The translations under genes and the position numbers were made by a program. The notes below the pieces were generated by a model. That model was not told the DNA's origin. It saw only the letters and a list, made by a program, of their open reading frames with translations, and searched no databases. Positions 24,091-32,306 of a stretch of DNA of 64,000 nucleotides are shown here, piece by piece (position 1 is the stretch's first letter; each line of letters opens with the position of its first letter). The DNA is from Planctomycetaceae bacterium (lineage in GTDB: Bacteria; Planctomycetota; Phycisphaerae; Sedimentisphaerales; Anaerohalosphaeraceae): positions 1 through 64,000 of the forward strand of contig JAJFTK010000054.1 in NCBI GenBank assembly GCA_021372945.1, given 5' to 3'.

Positions 24091-25452
24091 ATGAATGAAA
24101 AAACGCGAGAACTGATCCAACAGGATAAGCAGTACCTGTGGCACCCGTTCACCCAAATGGCTGATTGGCTGGCGGGCGAGCCGCTTATCATTGATTCGGG
24201 GGATGGCTTTTACCTGATCGATACCGAAGGCCGCCGCTATATTGACGGCGTGTGCAGTCTGTGGTGCAACGTGCACGGCCATCGCGTGCCGCAGATCGAT
24301 GACGCCATCCGCGCGCAGCTCGATAAGATCGCCCACAGTACGCTGCTGGGGCTGGGGCAAACGGCCTCGATCGAGCTTGCTGAAAAACTGATCCGGATCG
24401 CACCAGAGGGGCTGGCCAAGGTGTTTTATTCCGACAGCGGGGCCACGGCGGTGGAGATCGCCATCAAGATCGCCTGCCAATACTGGCGAAATATCGGTCA
24501 GGGCACAAAGACCAAGTTTATCGCGCTGAAGGAGGCGTATCATGGCGATACGGTCGGGGCGGTCAGCGTAGGCGGGATGGAACTGTTTCACGGGATCTTC
24601 AAGCCGCTGCTGTTTGAGACCTTATTTGCGCCGACGCCGCACCCATACCGTTTCGCGGGGACCTCAGATGAATGCCTGCAATTCAGTCTTTCGGCGGTTG
24701 AAACGCTGCTGCAATTGCACCCGGACCAGGTTGCGGGCATAATCGCTGAGCCGCTGGTACAGGGGGCGGCGGGGATGATCGTGCATCCGGCGGGGTTTTT
24801 GAAGGGCCTTGAGCGGCTGGCGCGAAAATATAATGTGCTGCTGATCGCCGACGAGGTGGCCACCGGATTCGGGCGGACGGGCAGGATGTTCGCCTGCGAG
24901 CATGAGGATGTGCAGCCCGACCTGATGTGCATTGCCAAGGGCATCAGCGGCGGATACCTGCCGCTGGCGGCGACGCTGGCAACACAGAAGCTCTTCGACG
25001 CGTTTGCGGTGGCCGGCGACGTCAGCAAGACATTCTATCACGGCCACACATACACCGGCAATGCGCTGGCGTGCGCGGCGGCGATTGCTTCGCTGGAGCT
25101 GTTTGAACAAAACCGCATCCTCGAAAGCCTGCCCGCCAAGATTCAGTTAGTTAAGGAGTACTTCGGCCGGTTTAGAAATCTACCCTATGTCGGCGATGTC
25201 CGCCAATGCGGCATGATGGGCGGTATCGAACTTGTCCTCGATAAGCAGAGCAAGTCGCCGTTCCCGCCGGAATGGAAGATCGGCGCCAAGGTTTGCGCCG
25301 CCATGCGGTCCCGGGGTGCCATCATGCGTCCACTGGAAGACGTTATCGTCCTCATGCCGGCGGTGGGAATGGATATACAGACTTTAACTGCTTTGCTAGA
25401 CATCATCGAAAACACATTGATCAGAGATTTGCCTGAAATTGTGAATCTGTGA
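24091..25452 (+). CDS. bioA: Adenosylmethionine-8-amino-7-oxononanoate aminotransferase
   Basis: BioA transfers the amino group of S-adenosylmethionine to KAPA in biotin synthesis. The sequence has YLWHPFTQM near the N-terminus, VFYSDSGATAVEIAIKIA, the aspartate of LLIADEVATGFGRTG that contacts PLP, the PLP lysine in CIAKGISGGYLPL, and FYHGHTYTGNALACA. The ATG at 24091 coincides with the predicted transcription start; ATG 24082 is an alternative that falls inside the -10 box. The product is 453 residues, the usual size. bioD follows after 60 nt. bioF and bioB are not in this window. Confidence 0.93.
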   Translation: MNEKTRELIQQDKQYLWHPFTQMADWLAGEPLIIDSGDGFYLIDTEGRRYIDGVCSLWCNVHGHRVPQIDDAIRAQLDKIAHSTLLGLGQTASIELAEKLIRIAPEGLAKVFYSDSGATAVEIAIKIACQYWRNIGQGTKTKFIALKEAYHGDTVGAVSVGGMELFHGIFKPLLFETLFAPTPHPYRFAGTSDECLQFSLSAVETLLQLHPDQVAGIIAEPLVQGAAGMIVHPAGFLKGLERLARKYNVLLIADEVATGFGRTGRMFACEHEDVQPDLMCIAKGISGGYLPLAATLATQKLFDAFAVAGDVSKTFYHGHTYTGNALACAAAIASLELFEQNRILESLPAKIQLVKEYFGRFRNLPYVGDVRQCGMMGGIELVLDKQSKSPFPPEWKIGAKVCAAMRSRGAIMRPLEDVIVLMPAVGMDIQTLTALLDIIENTLIRDLPEIVNL

Positions 25453-25512
25453 CAGAGCCGCCAGGATTGCTCAGACGGCCAAAGCCTTCGGCTTTAAACG
25501 GTGTAAACTGAA

Positions 25513-26253
25513 ATGGCGCTGGATTTAAATCTGCCAAAAAAGAATGGTCTCTTCATTACCGGTACTGACACCGGCGTGGGAAAAACCCTCGTCACCGGCG
25601 CGATCGCGTCCATCCTGTGCGAGCAGGGCGTAAAGGTCGGTGTCTTTAAGCCCATCGCGTCGGGCTGCCGGCACGACCGCGCCGGCCTTGTCAGTGTTGA
25701 TGCCGAGTTTCTTGCCCTGTGCGCCCAAACCGATTATCCCCTCAGCATCCTTGCGCCCGTCTGCTACAAAACTCCGGCGGCCCCGGTCACGTGTGCCGAG
25801 GTCGAAGGGCGGCCCGTGAATTATGAGGCCATTGGTTCGGCGTACAGATATCTTTGCCAGAACTGCGATGTCGTTCTCGTTGAGGGCATCGGCGGCGCGA
25901 TGGTCCCCATCGACCCGCGGCATACGATCCTCGATCTGGCCGTTGAATTTGATTTGCCGGCCGTCGTGGTTGCGCGGCCAAGGCTCGGCACCATCAACCA
26001 CAGTCTGCTGACGATCGAGGCGATTCGCCACGCCGGCCTGCCCGTGGCGGGCGTTGTGATTTGCGGCTATGACCCGGCGAGCGAGGATGCTGCGGAGCGG
26101 ACGGCTGGCGATGTCATCTGTAATTTCGCCCAAACCAACCTGCTGGCGATTGTTCCGCGTGATGAAGCATCGTGCGTCGAAGAAGGGCGGCTTGGCAGCG
26201 GGGTCGTAGAGGCCTTGCGCAAGGTCAATTGGAAGCAGATTACGTGCGGTTAA
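25513..26253 (+). CDS. bioD: Dethiobiotin synthetase
   Basis: BioD closes the ureido ring of dethiobiotin with CO2 and ATP. The P-loop ITGTDTGVGKT lies near residue 15, followed by the substrate lysine in VFKPIASGC, VEGIGGAMVPID and PRLGTINHSLLTIEAI. The length of 246 residues fits. It follows bioA on the same strand, so the two form a biotin operon. An independent transcript ending is not evident before nadB. Confidence 0.93.
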   Translation: MALDLNLPKKNGLFITGTDTGVGKTLVTGAIASILCEQGVKVGVFKPIASGCRHDRAGLVSVDAEFLALCAQTDYPLSILAPVCYKTPAAPVTCAEVEGRPVNYEAIGSAYRYLCQNCDVVLVEGIGGAMVPIDPRHTILDLAVEFDLPAVVVARPRLGTINHSLLTIEAIRHAGLPVAGVVICGYDPASEDAAERTAGDVICNFAQTNLLAIVPRDEASCVEEGRLGSGVVEALRKVNWKQITCG

Positions 26254-26350
26254 ATCGCGGCGCCGCCGCTATTAAATATTTGCCAAGAGGCATCGCCAGG
26301 GGTAGAATCTTTTATTTGATCGACTTGTTTTTTTGAAGAAAGGTATATCC

Positions 26351-27964
26351 ATGCCTACGCGGCAAGCGGAAATCCGGCGCTATCTTGTGCCGGTCAATAC
26401 GGTTTCGACCAAACAGATGTTTACGGATTGCCTGGTGATCGGCAGCGGGATCGCCGGCCTGCGGGCGGCACTGGAAGCGGCGGAAAGCTGCACGGTGACG
26501 CTGGTCTGCAAGGGCTCAGTCTCTGACAGCAACACGTGGAATGCGCAAGGCGGCGTGGCCAGCGTCCTGGCGGCAGAGGACAGTTTTGAGTCTCACATCG
26601 ACGATACGCTCAGAACGGGCGGCGGCATCTGCGACCGCGCGGTTGTCGAAAGGGTGGTCAGGGAAGGGCCGGACCTGATCCGGCAGTTGATGGATTGGGG
26701 GACGGAATTTGACCGCGTCGAAGGCAAGATGGATATCTCGCTGGAGGGCGGGCACAGCCATGCCCGGATCATTCACTCCCACGGCGATTCGACGGGACGC
26801 GGCATCGCCGAAACGCTGGTCCGCAAGGTCCGGCAAAATCGCAACATCAACCTGATCGAGAATTTTTTCGCCATTGACCTGCTCAGCGGGCCGCAGCGCG
26901 AGTGCGTCGGCGTGCTCGGCTGGCAAGCGCCCGCCGAGGTGCAGATGATCTGGGCGGGTGTCACCATCCTGGCCACCGGCGGCGCCGGCCGGCTGTACCG
27001 CGAAACGACCAATCCCGAATGCGCGACCGCCGACGGTCTGGGAATGGCCTGGCGCGCCGGGGCGGTGCTGCGCGATATGGAATTCATGCAGTTTCACCCG
27101 ACAACGCTGTATATCGCCGGAGCGTCACGCGCCCTGATGACCGAGACGCTGCGCGGCGAAGGGGGCATTCTGCGCGACGTTAACGGCGTGCCGTTCATGA
27201 AAGAATATGACCCGCGCGCCGAACTTGCGCCGCGCGACGTGGTCAGCCGCGCGATCCTGGACCGTATGCTCAAAACCCAATCGACGCACGTCTATCTGGA
27301 CATCCGCCATTTTGACAAAGACCGCTTTCACAGCCGGTTTCCGTTCATCAGCGAGCTTTGCGAGAGCTTCGATATCGACGTATCGACGGACCTGATCCCG
27401 GTGCGGCCCAGCGCCCATTACATGGTCGGCGGCGTCAAGACGGATGCCGAGGCGGCCACGAATATCCCGCGTCTGCTGGCCTGCGGCGAAGTGGCCTCGA
27501 CAGGGCTGCACGGCGCCAACCGGCTGGGCAGCAATTCGCTGCTGGAGGGGCTTGTGTACGGCAAGATCGCCGGCAAGACGGCCATTCACCTGGTCAGCAC
27601 GCTGGGAACGGTGGGCTATCAGCGCATGCAGTTGGAGATCCCGCCGTCGGACCGCAGCCTGCTGGACGCCGACGACGTCCGCAATTCGTTGCGGGCGCTC
27701 ATGTGGCGAAACGTGGGCATCACGCGCCGGCAAACGCCGCTGAGCGAAGCCATTGAGATCATCCGCTTCTGGCAGCGGTATGTGATGGATAAGGTCTTCA
27801 CGAATCCGTTCGGCTGGGAGTGTCAGAACATGCTGACCGTTGCGCTCTTGATGGCGCATGCCGCCGAGCAGCGCAAGGAATCCCGCGGCGTGCATTTCCG
27901 CCAGGACTTCCCGCAGCGGGATGATGAGAACTTCGCCCGTCACATCGAACTGGTCAGGGAATGA
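26351..27964 (+). CDS. nadB: L-aspartate oxidase
   Basis: The 537-residue flavoprotein makes iminoaspartate for NAD synthesis, in anaerobes usually with fumarate as acceptor. It has the FAD-binding DCLVIGSGIAGLRAALEA, NTWNAQGGVASVL, the SHGDSTGRG active-site step, ATGGAGRLY, MEFMQFHPTTLY and the C-terminal HGANRLGSNSLLEGLVYG. ATG 26351 is preferred since AGAAAGG precedes it; a TTG at 26333 extends the frame by six codons. The last 53 bp (from 27912) are repeated at 28897-28948 beyond the next gene. nadA and nadC are not in the window. Confidence 0.93.
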   Translation: MPTRQAEIRRYLVPVNTVSTKQMFTDCLVIGSGIAGLRAALEAAESCTVTLVCKGSVSDSNTWNAQGGVASVLAAEDSFESHIDDTLRTGGGICDRAVVERVVREGPDLIRQLMDWGTEFDRVEGKMDISLEGGHSHARIIHSHGDSTGRGIAETLVRKVRQNRNINLIENFFAIDLLSGPQRECVGVLGWQAPAEVQMIWAGVTILATGGAGRLYRETTNPECATADGLGMAWRAGAVLRDMEFMQFHPTTLYIAGASRALMTETLRGEGGILRDVNGVPFMKEYDPRAELAPRDVVSRAILDRMLKTQSTHVYLDIRHFDKDRFHSRFPFISELCESFDIDVSTDLIPVRPSAHYMVGGVKTDAEAATNIPRLLACGEVASTGLHGANRLGSNSLLEGLVYGKIAGKTAIHLVSTLGTVGYQRMQLEIPPSDRSLLDADDVRNSLRALMWRNVGITRRQTPLSEAIEIIRFWQRYVMDKVFTNPFGWECQNMLTVALLMAHAAEQRKESRGVHFRQDFPQRDDENFARHIELVRE

Positions 27965-27985
27965 GCACCATAAGGAGGGTAAACA

Positions 27986-28885
27986 GTGAAAAACTTGTCA
28001 AAACGATTGATTTTACATTGCAGTTTGACAATAGGGGTGTTCGTTGGCTTAGGGATGATTGCTGTTCCCGGTCCTCATGGCGGGTTGGCCATGTTAATGC
28101 CGTATATCATAGGATTATTAAATCCTTCCAGGAGCGATCTGCTGTCATTTCTACTGATCTATCCCCCGATTCTTTTATTGGCTGCATCTGGATTTATTAG
28201 GAAAGATATCTATCGCATTGTCTGTTCTCATGTTTCGGTTCTAGTTCTGGTTGTCTTTTTCTGCAGTTTTATTCAAAATGTCGATCCACCTGTGCGTTAC
28301 ATTGCATTTATTACGGGTGGTCTGTTTTTTGCCTCAGCGATTCTTTCGTTCATACTACCTGTTTTCCTGCAGCGAACACTTGTTTATTCCAAGAAGCTCA
28401 TAGTTGGTGAAAGTCTTGCTTCGCTTGTTTTGATTGCTCTGTCCGCAAGTGCAACCACTTTTCAGTGGTTGCCTGAAAAGAAAGTGCCGTTGAAAATACA
28501 TTCGTGTGAAACAAATCTTCAATTGATTGGTCAACTCGTTGAGCTTTACGTGATCTCTCACCAGGATTACCCTTCTTGTCCTGAATGGTCTGATGCTATG
28601 GCAGAAACAGGTTCTTACATTGAACAGACATTCATGCGCTGTCCGTTGGCAAGCCAAGGTAAATGCCATTATGCGATGAATCAGCATGTCACGAAAGACT
28701 CACCTGCGGATACGGTGTTGATATTTGAGTCTAATTCGGGCTGGAATCTGTACGGCGGCATAGATATGGCAAATACGACGCGTCATTCAGGATGCTATGT
28801 TCTGTTCAATGACAAACACGTCGAATTTGCTTCGCCAGATGAGTTGCAGAAACTTAACTGGGGTGGTGATCCAAATCAGCCATGA
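27986..28885 (+). CDS. Multi-pass membrane protein with pseudopilin-like C-terminal domain
   Basis: The 299-residue product starts at GTG 27986, 7 nt after a strong AAGGAGG. It has about four to five hydrophobic helices in the first 155 residues. The C-terminal 130 residues look like the globular domain of the planctomycete DUF1559-type pseudopilins (CETNLQLIGQLVELYVISH, then CPLASQ, then RHSGCYVLFNDKHVEF in place of H-x9-DG), but there is no prepilin leader. The gene is clearly A+T-richer than nadB and sits between nadB and a duplicate of the nadB tail, so it looks inserted. The function is unknown. Confidence 0.65.
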   Translation: MKNLSKRLILHCSLTIGVFVGLGMIAVPGPHGGLAMLMPYIIGLLNPSRSDLLSFLLIYPPILLLAASGFIRKDIYRIVCSHVSVLVLVVFFCSFIQNVDPPVRYIAFITGGLFFASAILSFILPVFLQRTLVYSKKLIVGESLASLVLIALSASATTFQWLPEKKVPLKIHSCETNLQLIGQLVELYVISHQDYPSCPEWSDAMAETGSYIEQTFMRCPLASQGKCHYAMNQHVTKDSPADTVLIFESNSGWNLYGGIDMANTTRHSGCYVLFNDKHVEFASPDELQKLNWGGDPNQP

Positions 28886-28896
28886 CAAAGAGACAT

Positions 28897-28948
28897 CGCA
28901 GCGGGATGATGAGAACTTTGCCCTCACATCGAACTGGTCAGGGAATAA
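28897..28948 (+). pseudogene. Duplicate of the nadB 3' end
   Basis: This 52-bp stretch matches nadB 27912-27964 except for one C-to-T change, one deleted base (a frameshift in the NFAR segment) and TAA instead of TGA. It is out of context, with no upstream nadB sequence. It marks the far border of the inserted membrane-protein gene, just as the methyltransferase remnant at 17294 borders the radical SAM island. Confidence 0.9.
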
Positions 28949-29075
28949 CCCAGGTTTGACCCGCTTTCAGCGAAACAGTTTCATTTTTCAATAAAATCCG
29001 GATAGAGTGCGCCCGCGTCTGTCCAGTATAATAATGGTCTCGGTTGGAATACTTGATTTGACAAGGGCATAACGA

Positions 29076-29688
29076 ATGTTGAGCAATTCTTTTTCGTTGA
29101 ACGGACAGATCGCCTTTATCACAGGCGGCGGGTCCGATATCGGGCAAAGCGTCGCCCAATGCATGGCGGCGGCAGGATCCAGAGTCGTCGTTTGCGGACG
29201 CCGCGAGCAGGCCCTGGAAAACACGTGCCGCCGGATCGGTGGCAGCGTTTCGACACTTGCCGCCCATCCCGATGACCCGCCGATGAAAACCATGCGGCTG
29301 CAGCCGCGGCTGGTCTATCAGCCGCAACTCTATGATCGCCTGATTTCCGTCAACCCCAGCCGAGCCAACAAGCTGGAATTCTGCATCGGTACGCTTGCTG
29401 AAATGTCGAAGGCGATATCTATCAAGTTGTAGACCATTACACAGCACAAAACCGCGTCGCCTACATCTACATCCGCAATATCCGCGGCAAGATGCCGTCC
29501 TACCGCGAGACCTTCATCGATGACGGCGACGTGGACATGCGCAAAATCATCCGCATTCTGAAGAAAAACGATTACGCCGGCGTCCTGATCCCCGACCATC
29601 CCCGCAAATGACCTGCGCCGCCCCATGGCATGCCGGCATGGCCCACGCCCTCGGCTACCTGAAAGGCCTGTTGGATTCTGCCGAATAA
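29076..29688 (+). pseudogene. Collapsed SDR-uxuA pseudogene (mannonate pathway remnants)
   Basis: From ATG 29076 the frame encodes the N-terminus of a short-chain dehydrogenase (NGQIAFITGGGSDIGQSVAQ, about 58 residues), of the sort used as D-mannonate oxidoreductase. Near 29250 it jumps into the middle of mannonate dehydratase UxuA: AAHPDDPPM, LEFCIGTLAEM. The frame then breaks near 29410; UxuA continues in another frame (YIYIRNIRGKMPSYRETFID, DGDVDMRKI, GVLIPDH) and shifts again near 29607 to TCAAPWHAGMAHALGYLKGL, ending at TAA 29688. So one large deletion and two frameshifts have destroyed both genes. A former hexuronate pathway locus is implied. Confidence 0.85.
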
Positions 29689-29704
29689 ACCGGCCAAATC
29701 CCGT

Positions 29705-29733
29705 TTGAACAAAACCTCGTCCGATGGTATAGT
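29705..29733 (+). promoter_or_regulatory. rnpB promoter
   Basis: TTGAAC (29705-29710) and TATAGT (29728-29733) are 17 nt apart, placing the transcription start near 29741, exactly at the 5' end of the RNase P RNA helix P1. Confidence 0.8.
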
Positions 29734-29741
29734 ACCGGTTT

Positions 29742-30121
29742 GAGCGGGTCGGACGGTTGCCGGGTTGAAAGACACCCGGAGGAAAGTCCGAGCAGGACAG
29801 GGCACGGTGGCGGCTAACGGCCGCCCGGGGCGACCCGCGGGAAAGTGCCGCAGAAACGACACAGCCGATGACCTTTCGGGGTACAGGCAATGGTGAAATG
29901 GTGCGGTAAGAGCGCACCGCGCCGCCGGTAACGGCGACGGCAGGGCAAACCCCACCGCCTGCAAGACCAAGCAGCCGCGTGTTCGGCCCGAACGCCATCG
30001 CGGCGGGTAGGTTGCTTGCCGAATGCCAAAGTGTTCGGCAGAGCCGGCCGGCAACGGCCGGTCCAGTGTAATGACCGTCATCCGCTTCGGCGGAGACAGA
30101 ACTCGGCTTACAGACCCGCTC
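29742..30121 (+). ncRNA. rnpB: RNase P RNA (bacterial type A)
   Basis: The 380-nt RNA starts GAGCGGGTC and ends GACCCGCTC, which pair as helix P1. The universally conserved core pieces are present: GAGGAAAGTCCGAGC near the 5' end (29779-29793), the ACAG box, GGTAAGAGCGCACC, and ACAGAACTCGGCTTACAG near the 3' end. This ribozyme trims the 5' leaders of tRNA precursors. It has its own promoter and lies between the mannonate pseudogene and a glycosidase gene. Long antisense open frames across it are artefacts. Confidence 0.97.
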
Positions 30122-30178
30122 ATTTCTTATTGATGATTGTCGATAGAGGATTGACGATTGTTTGAACGGAAGCTGACA

Positions 30179-32278
30179 ATGAAGATCGTACCATCGATTT
30201 GCGTGGTTGCCCTTTGTACCGTATTTGCCTGGGCTGATCCTGTTGACCGGTTTGCGTTGGTGAGCCGGCATGATGTTCACATCGACAAGTTTGAGGAGTT
30301 TTCGCCGCTGTCGGTCGGCAACGGCAAGTTTGCCTTCACCGCTGACGTCACAGGTCTTCAAACCTTTCCCGAAGCCTACGCCGACGGTATCCCTCTGACC
30401 ACAATGGCCGAGTGGGGCTGGCACTCGTTTCCAAATACGAACAATTACAAGCTCGAAGACACGTTTGTCATGGTCGATACCGCCGGCCGTCCCGTGCCCT
30501 ACGACAGCAATCAAAAAGGCCCGGCGGCTGACTATCTCCGTGCCAATCCGCACCAGATTACACTCGGCCTGCTCGGCCTTGTTCTGACCAAAGCCGACGG
30601 CACAAAAGCCGCGCAGGACGACATCAAGAACATCGACCAGCAGCTTACGTTGTGGGGAGGGCTTCTCTCCAGCCGTTTTGAGTTCGACGGTCAGCCTGTT
30701 ACCGTGCAAACCTGCGTCCACCCGCAGTTCGATATGGTTGCGGTCAAAATAGAATCGCCCCTGATCCCACAGGGCCGCATCGGCGTTTCGCTCCGCTTCC
30801 CGTATGCCGCCGGAACATCGGGCCGCGACCCTGCCGACTGGTCGGCGCCCCAAAAGCACCAGACCAAATTGCAGCCGTCGGCGCCGTTTCAATCGCTCTT
30901 TGAACGCGTCATGGATGACAAGCGTTATTACTGCCGCGCCGCTTATTCAGAAGGGGCTAAAATTGACAGAACCGACCGGCATGAATACCATTTTACCCCC
31001 GCCAAATCCTCTCACCCGTTCGAGTTTAACGTGCTGTTCCAGGAAACGCCCGAATTTGGTGAAACGGTCTCCTTTGAGCAGACGCAATTACTTGCCGCCG
31101 AAAGCTGGGAAATCTTCTGGTCTACTGGCGGCACGATTGACCTGTCCGAAAGCACCGATGTTCGCTGGAAGGAACTGGAACGGCGCATTGTCCTGTCGCA
31201 ATACCTGACTGCCATACAATCCAACCAAAAATATCCGCCCGCTGAAACAGGCCTGACCTGCAACAGTTGGTTCGGCAAGTTCCATCTTGAAATGCACTGG
31301 TGGCACAGTGTTCATTTTGCCCTGTGGGACCGCCTGCCCATGCTGGAGCGCAGCCTTTCATGGTACAGCGATATTCTGCCGGCGGCGCGTCAGATTGCCG
31401 AGCGCCAGGGGTACAAGGGTGTCCGCTGGCCTAAGATGACCAGTCCCTCCGGCCAGGATTCGCCGTCGGGGATCGGGCCGTTTCTCATCTGGCAGCAGCC
31501 GCACCCGATCTATTTTGCGGAACTGGTCTATCGACAAAAGCCCACGGCGGAAACGCTGGAGCAATATAAGGACATCGTTTTTGAGACCGCCGCATTCATG
31601 GCTTCGTTTGCCCGATGGGACGATGCCAGCGAGAGTTTCGTGCTCGGCCCGCCGGTGATCCCGGCGCAGGAGAATTATAAGTACGCGGATACGTATAATC
31701 CAACGTATGAACTGTGTTACTGGTATTGGGGCCTTGAGATGGCGCAGAAATGGCGCACCCGTCTGGGGCTGGAGGTTGAGGCAAGCTGGCAGCACGTGCT
31801 CAACAATTTCTCGCTGCTGCCGGAACGCGACGGCATCTACACCGCGATCGAACCGGAGCCGTATACGAAAACTTCTGACCATCCGTCGATGCTGGCGGCT
31901 TTGGGGGTGCTGCCGGCGACGCCGCTGGTGGACGCGGAAACGATGAAAAAGACCGCCGAATGGGTGTACGCCAACTGGCAGTGGGCCGACACATGGGGAT
32001 GGGATTACCCGATGCTGGCGATGACGGCGGCGCGAGTCGGATTGCCCGAACTGGCGATCGACGCGTTCTTCATCGAATCGAAAAAGAATCTTTATTGGCG
32101 TAACGGCCACAATTACCAGCGTGAAAATCTTCCTCTGTATCTGCCGGGTAACGGCGGGTTGTTGACGGCGGTGGTGATGATGGCCGCCGGGTGGGACGGC
32201 TGCCCCGACCGCCCGGCACCCGGGTTTCCTGAAAAGGGCTGGGTGGTCAAATTCGAAAACCTCAATAAGATGCCGTAA
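30179..32278 (+). CDS. Secreted six-hairpin glycosidase-like protein
   Basis: The 699-residue protein has a signal peptide ([19 protein letters not shown]) and looks like a GH65/GH95-clan enzyme: an N-terminal beta-sandwich with [19 protein letters not shown], then an (alpha/alpha)6 barrel with the [20 protein letters not shown] region, [39 protein letters not shown] and [21 protein letters not shown] 30179 is preferred (GGAAG upstream, signal peptide at the N-terminus) to the frame start at 30158. It sits 28 nt before the double-GH95 gene on the same strand, so the pair probably act on the same plant or algal glycan. The exact GH family and linkage cannot be fixed by eye. Confidence 0.65.
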   Translation: MKIVPSICVVALCTVFAWADPVDRFALVSRHDVHIDKFEEFSPLSVGNGKFAFTADVTGLQTFPEAYADGIPLTTMAEWGWHSFPNTNNYKLEDTFVMVDTAGRPVPYDSNQKGPAADYLRANPHQITLGLLGLVLTKADGTKAAQDDIKNIDQQLTLWGGLLSSRFEFDGQPVTVQTCVHPQFDMVAVKIESPLIPQGRIGVSLRFPYAAGTSGRDPADWSAPQKHQTKLQPSAPFQSLFERVMDDKRYYCRAAYSEGAKIDRTDRHEYHFTPAKSSHPFEFNVLFQETPEFGETVSFEQTQLLAAESWEIFWSTGGTIDLSESTDVRWKELERRIVLSQYLTAIQSNQKYPPAETGLTCNSWFGKFHLEMHWWHSVHFALWDRLPMLERSLSWYSDILPAARQIAERQGYKGVRWPKMTSPSGQDSPSGIGPFLIWQQPHPIYFAELVYRQKPTAETLEQYKDIVFETAAFMASFARWDDASESFVLGPPVIPAQENYKYADTYNPTYELCYWYWGLEMAQKWRTRLGLEVEASWQHVLNNFSLLPERDGIYTAIEPEPYTKTSDHPSMLAALGVLPATPLVDAETMKKTAEWVYANWQWADTWGWDYPMLAMTAARVGLPELAIDAFFIESKKNLYWRNGHNYQRENLPLYLPGNGGLLTAVVMMAAGWDGCPDRPAPGFPEKGWVVKFENLNKMP

Positions 32279-32306
32279 TCTATTGTTAAAGCCTCGGAGA
32301 AAACAC

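Noticed and set aside
24007..24591. N-terminal extension of the sugar acetyltransferase
   Set aside because: It is antisense to bioA; the family's own N-terminus (EKEKMLAGELY) begins at 24006.
29330..30892. 520-codon open frame on the minus strand
   Set aside because: It runs antisense through the RNase P RNA gene and the glycosidase gene; its translation has no domain-like features and is rich in Arg and Pro from GC-biased antisense reading.
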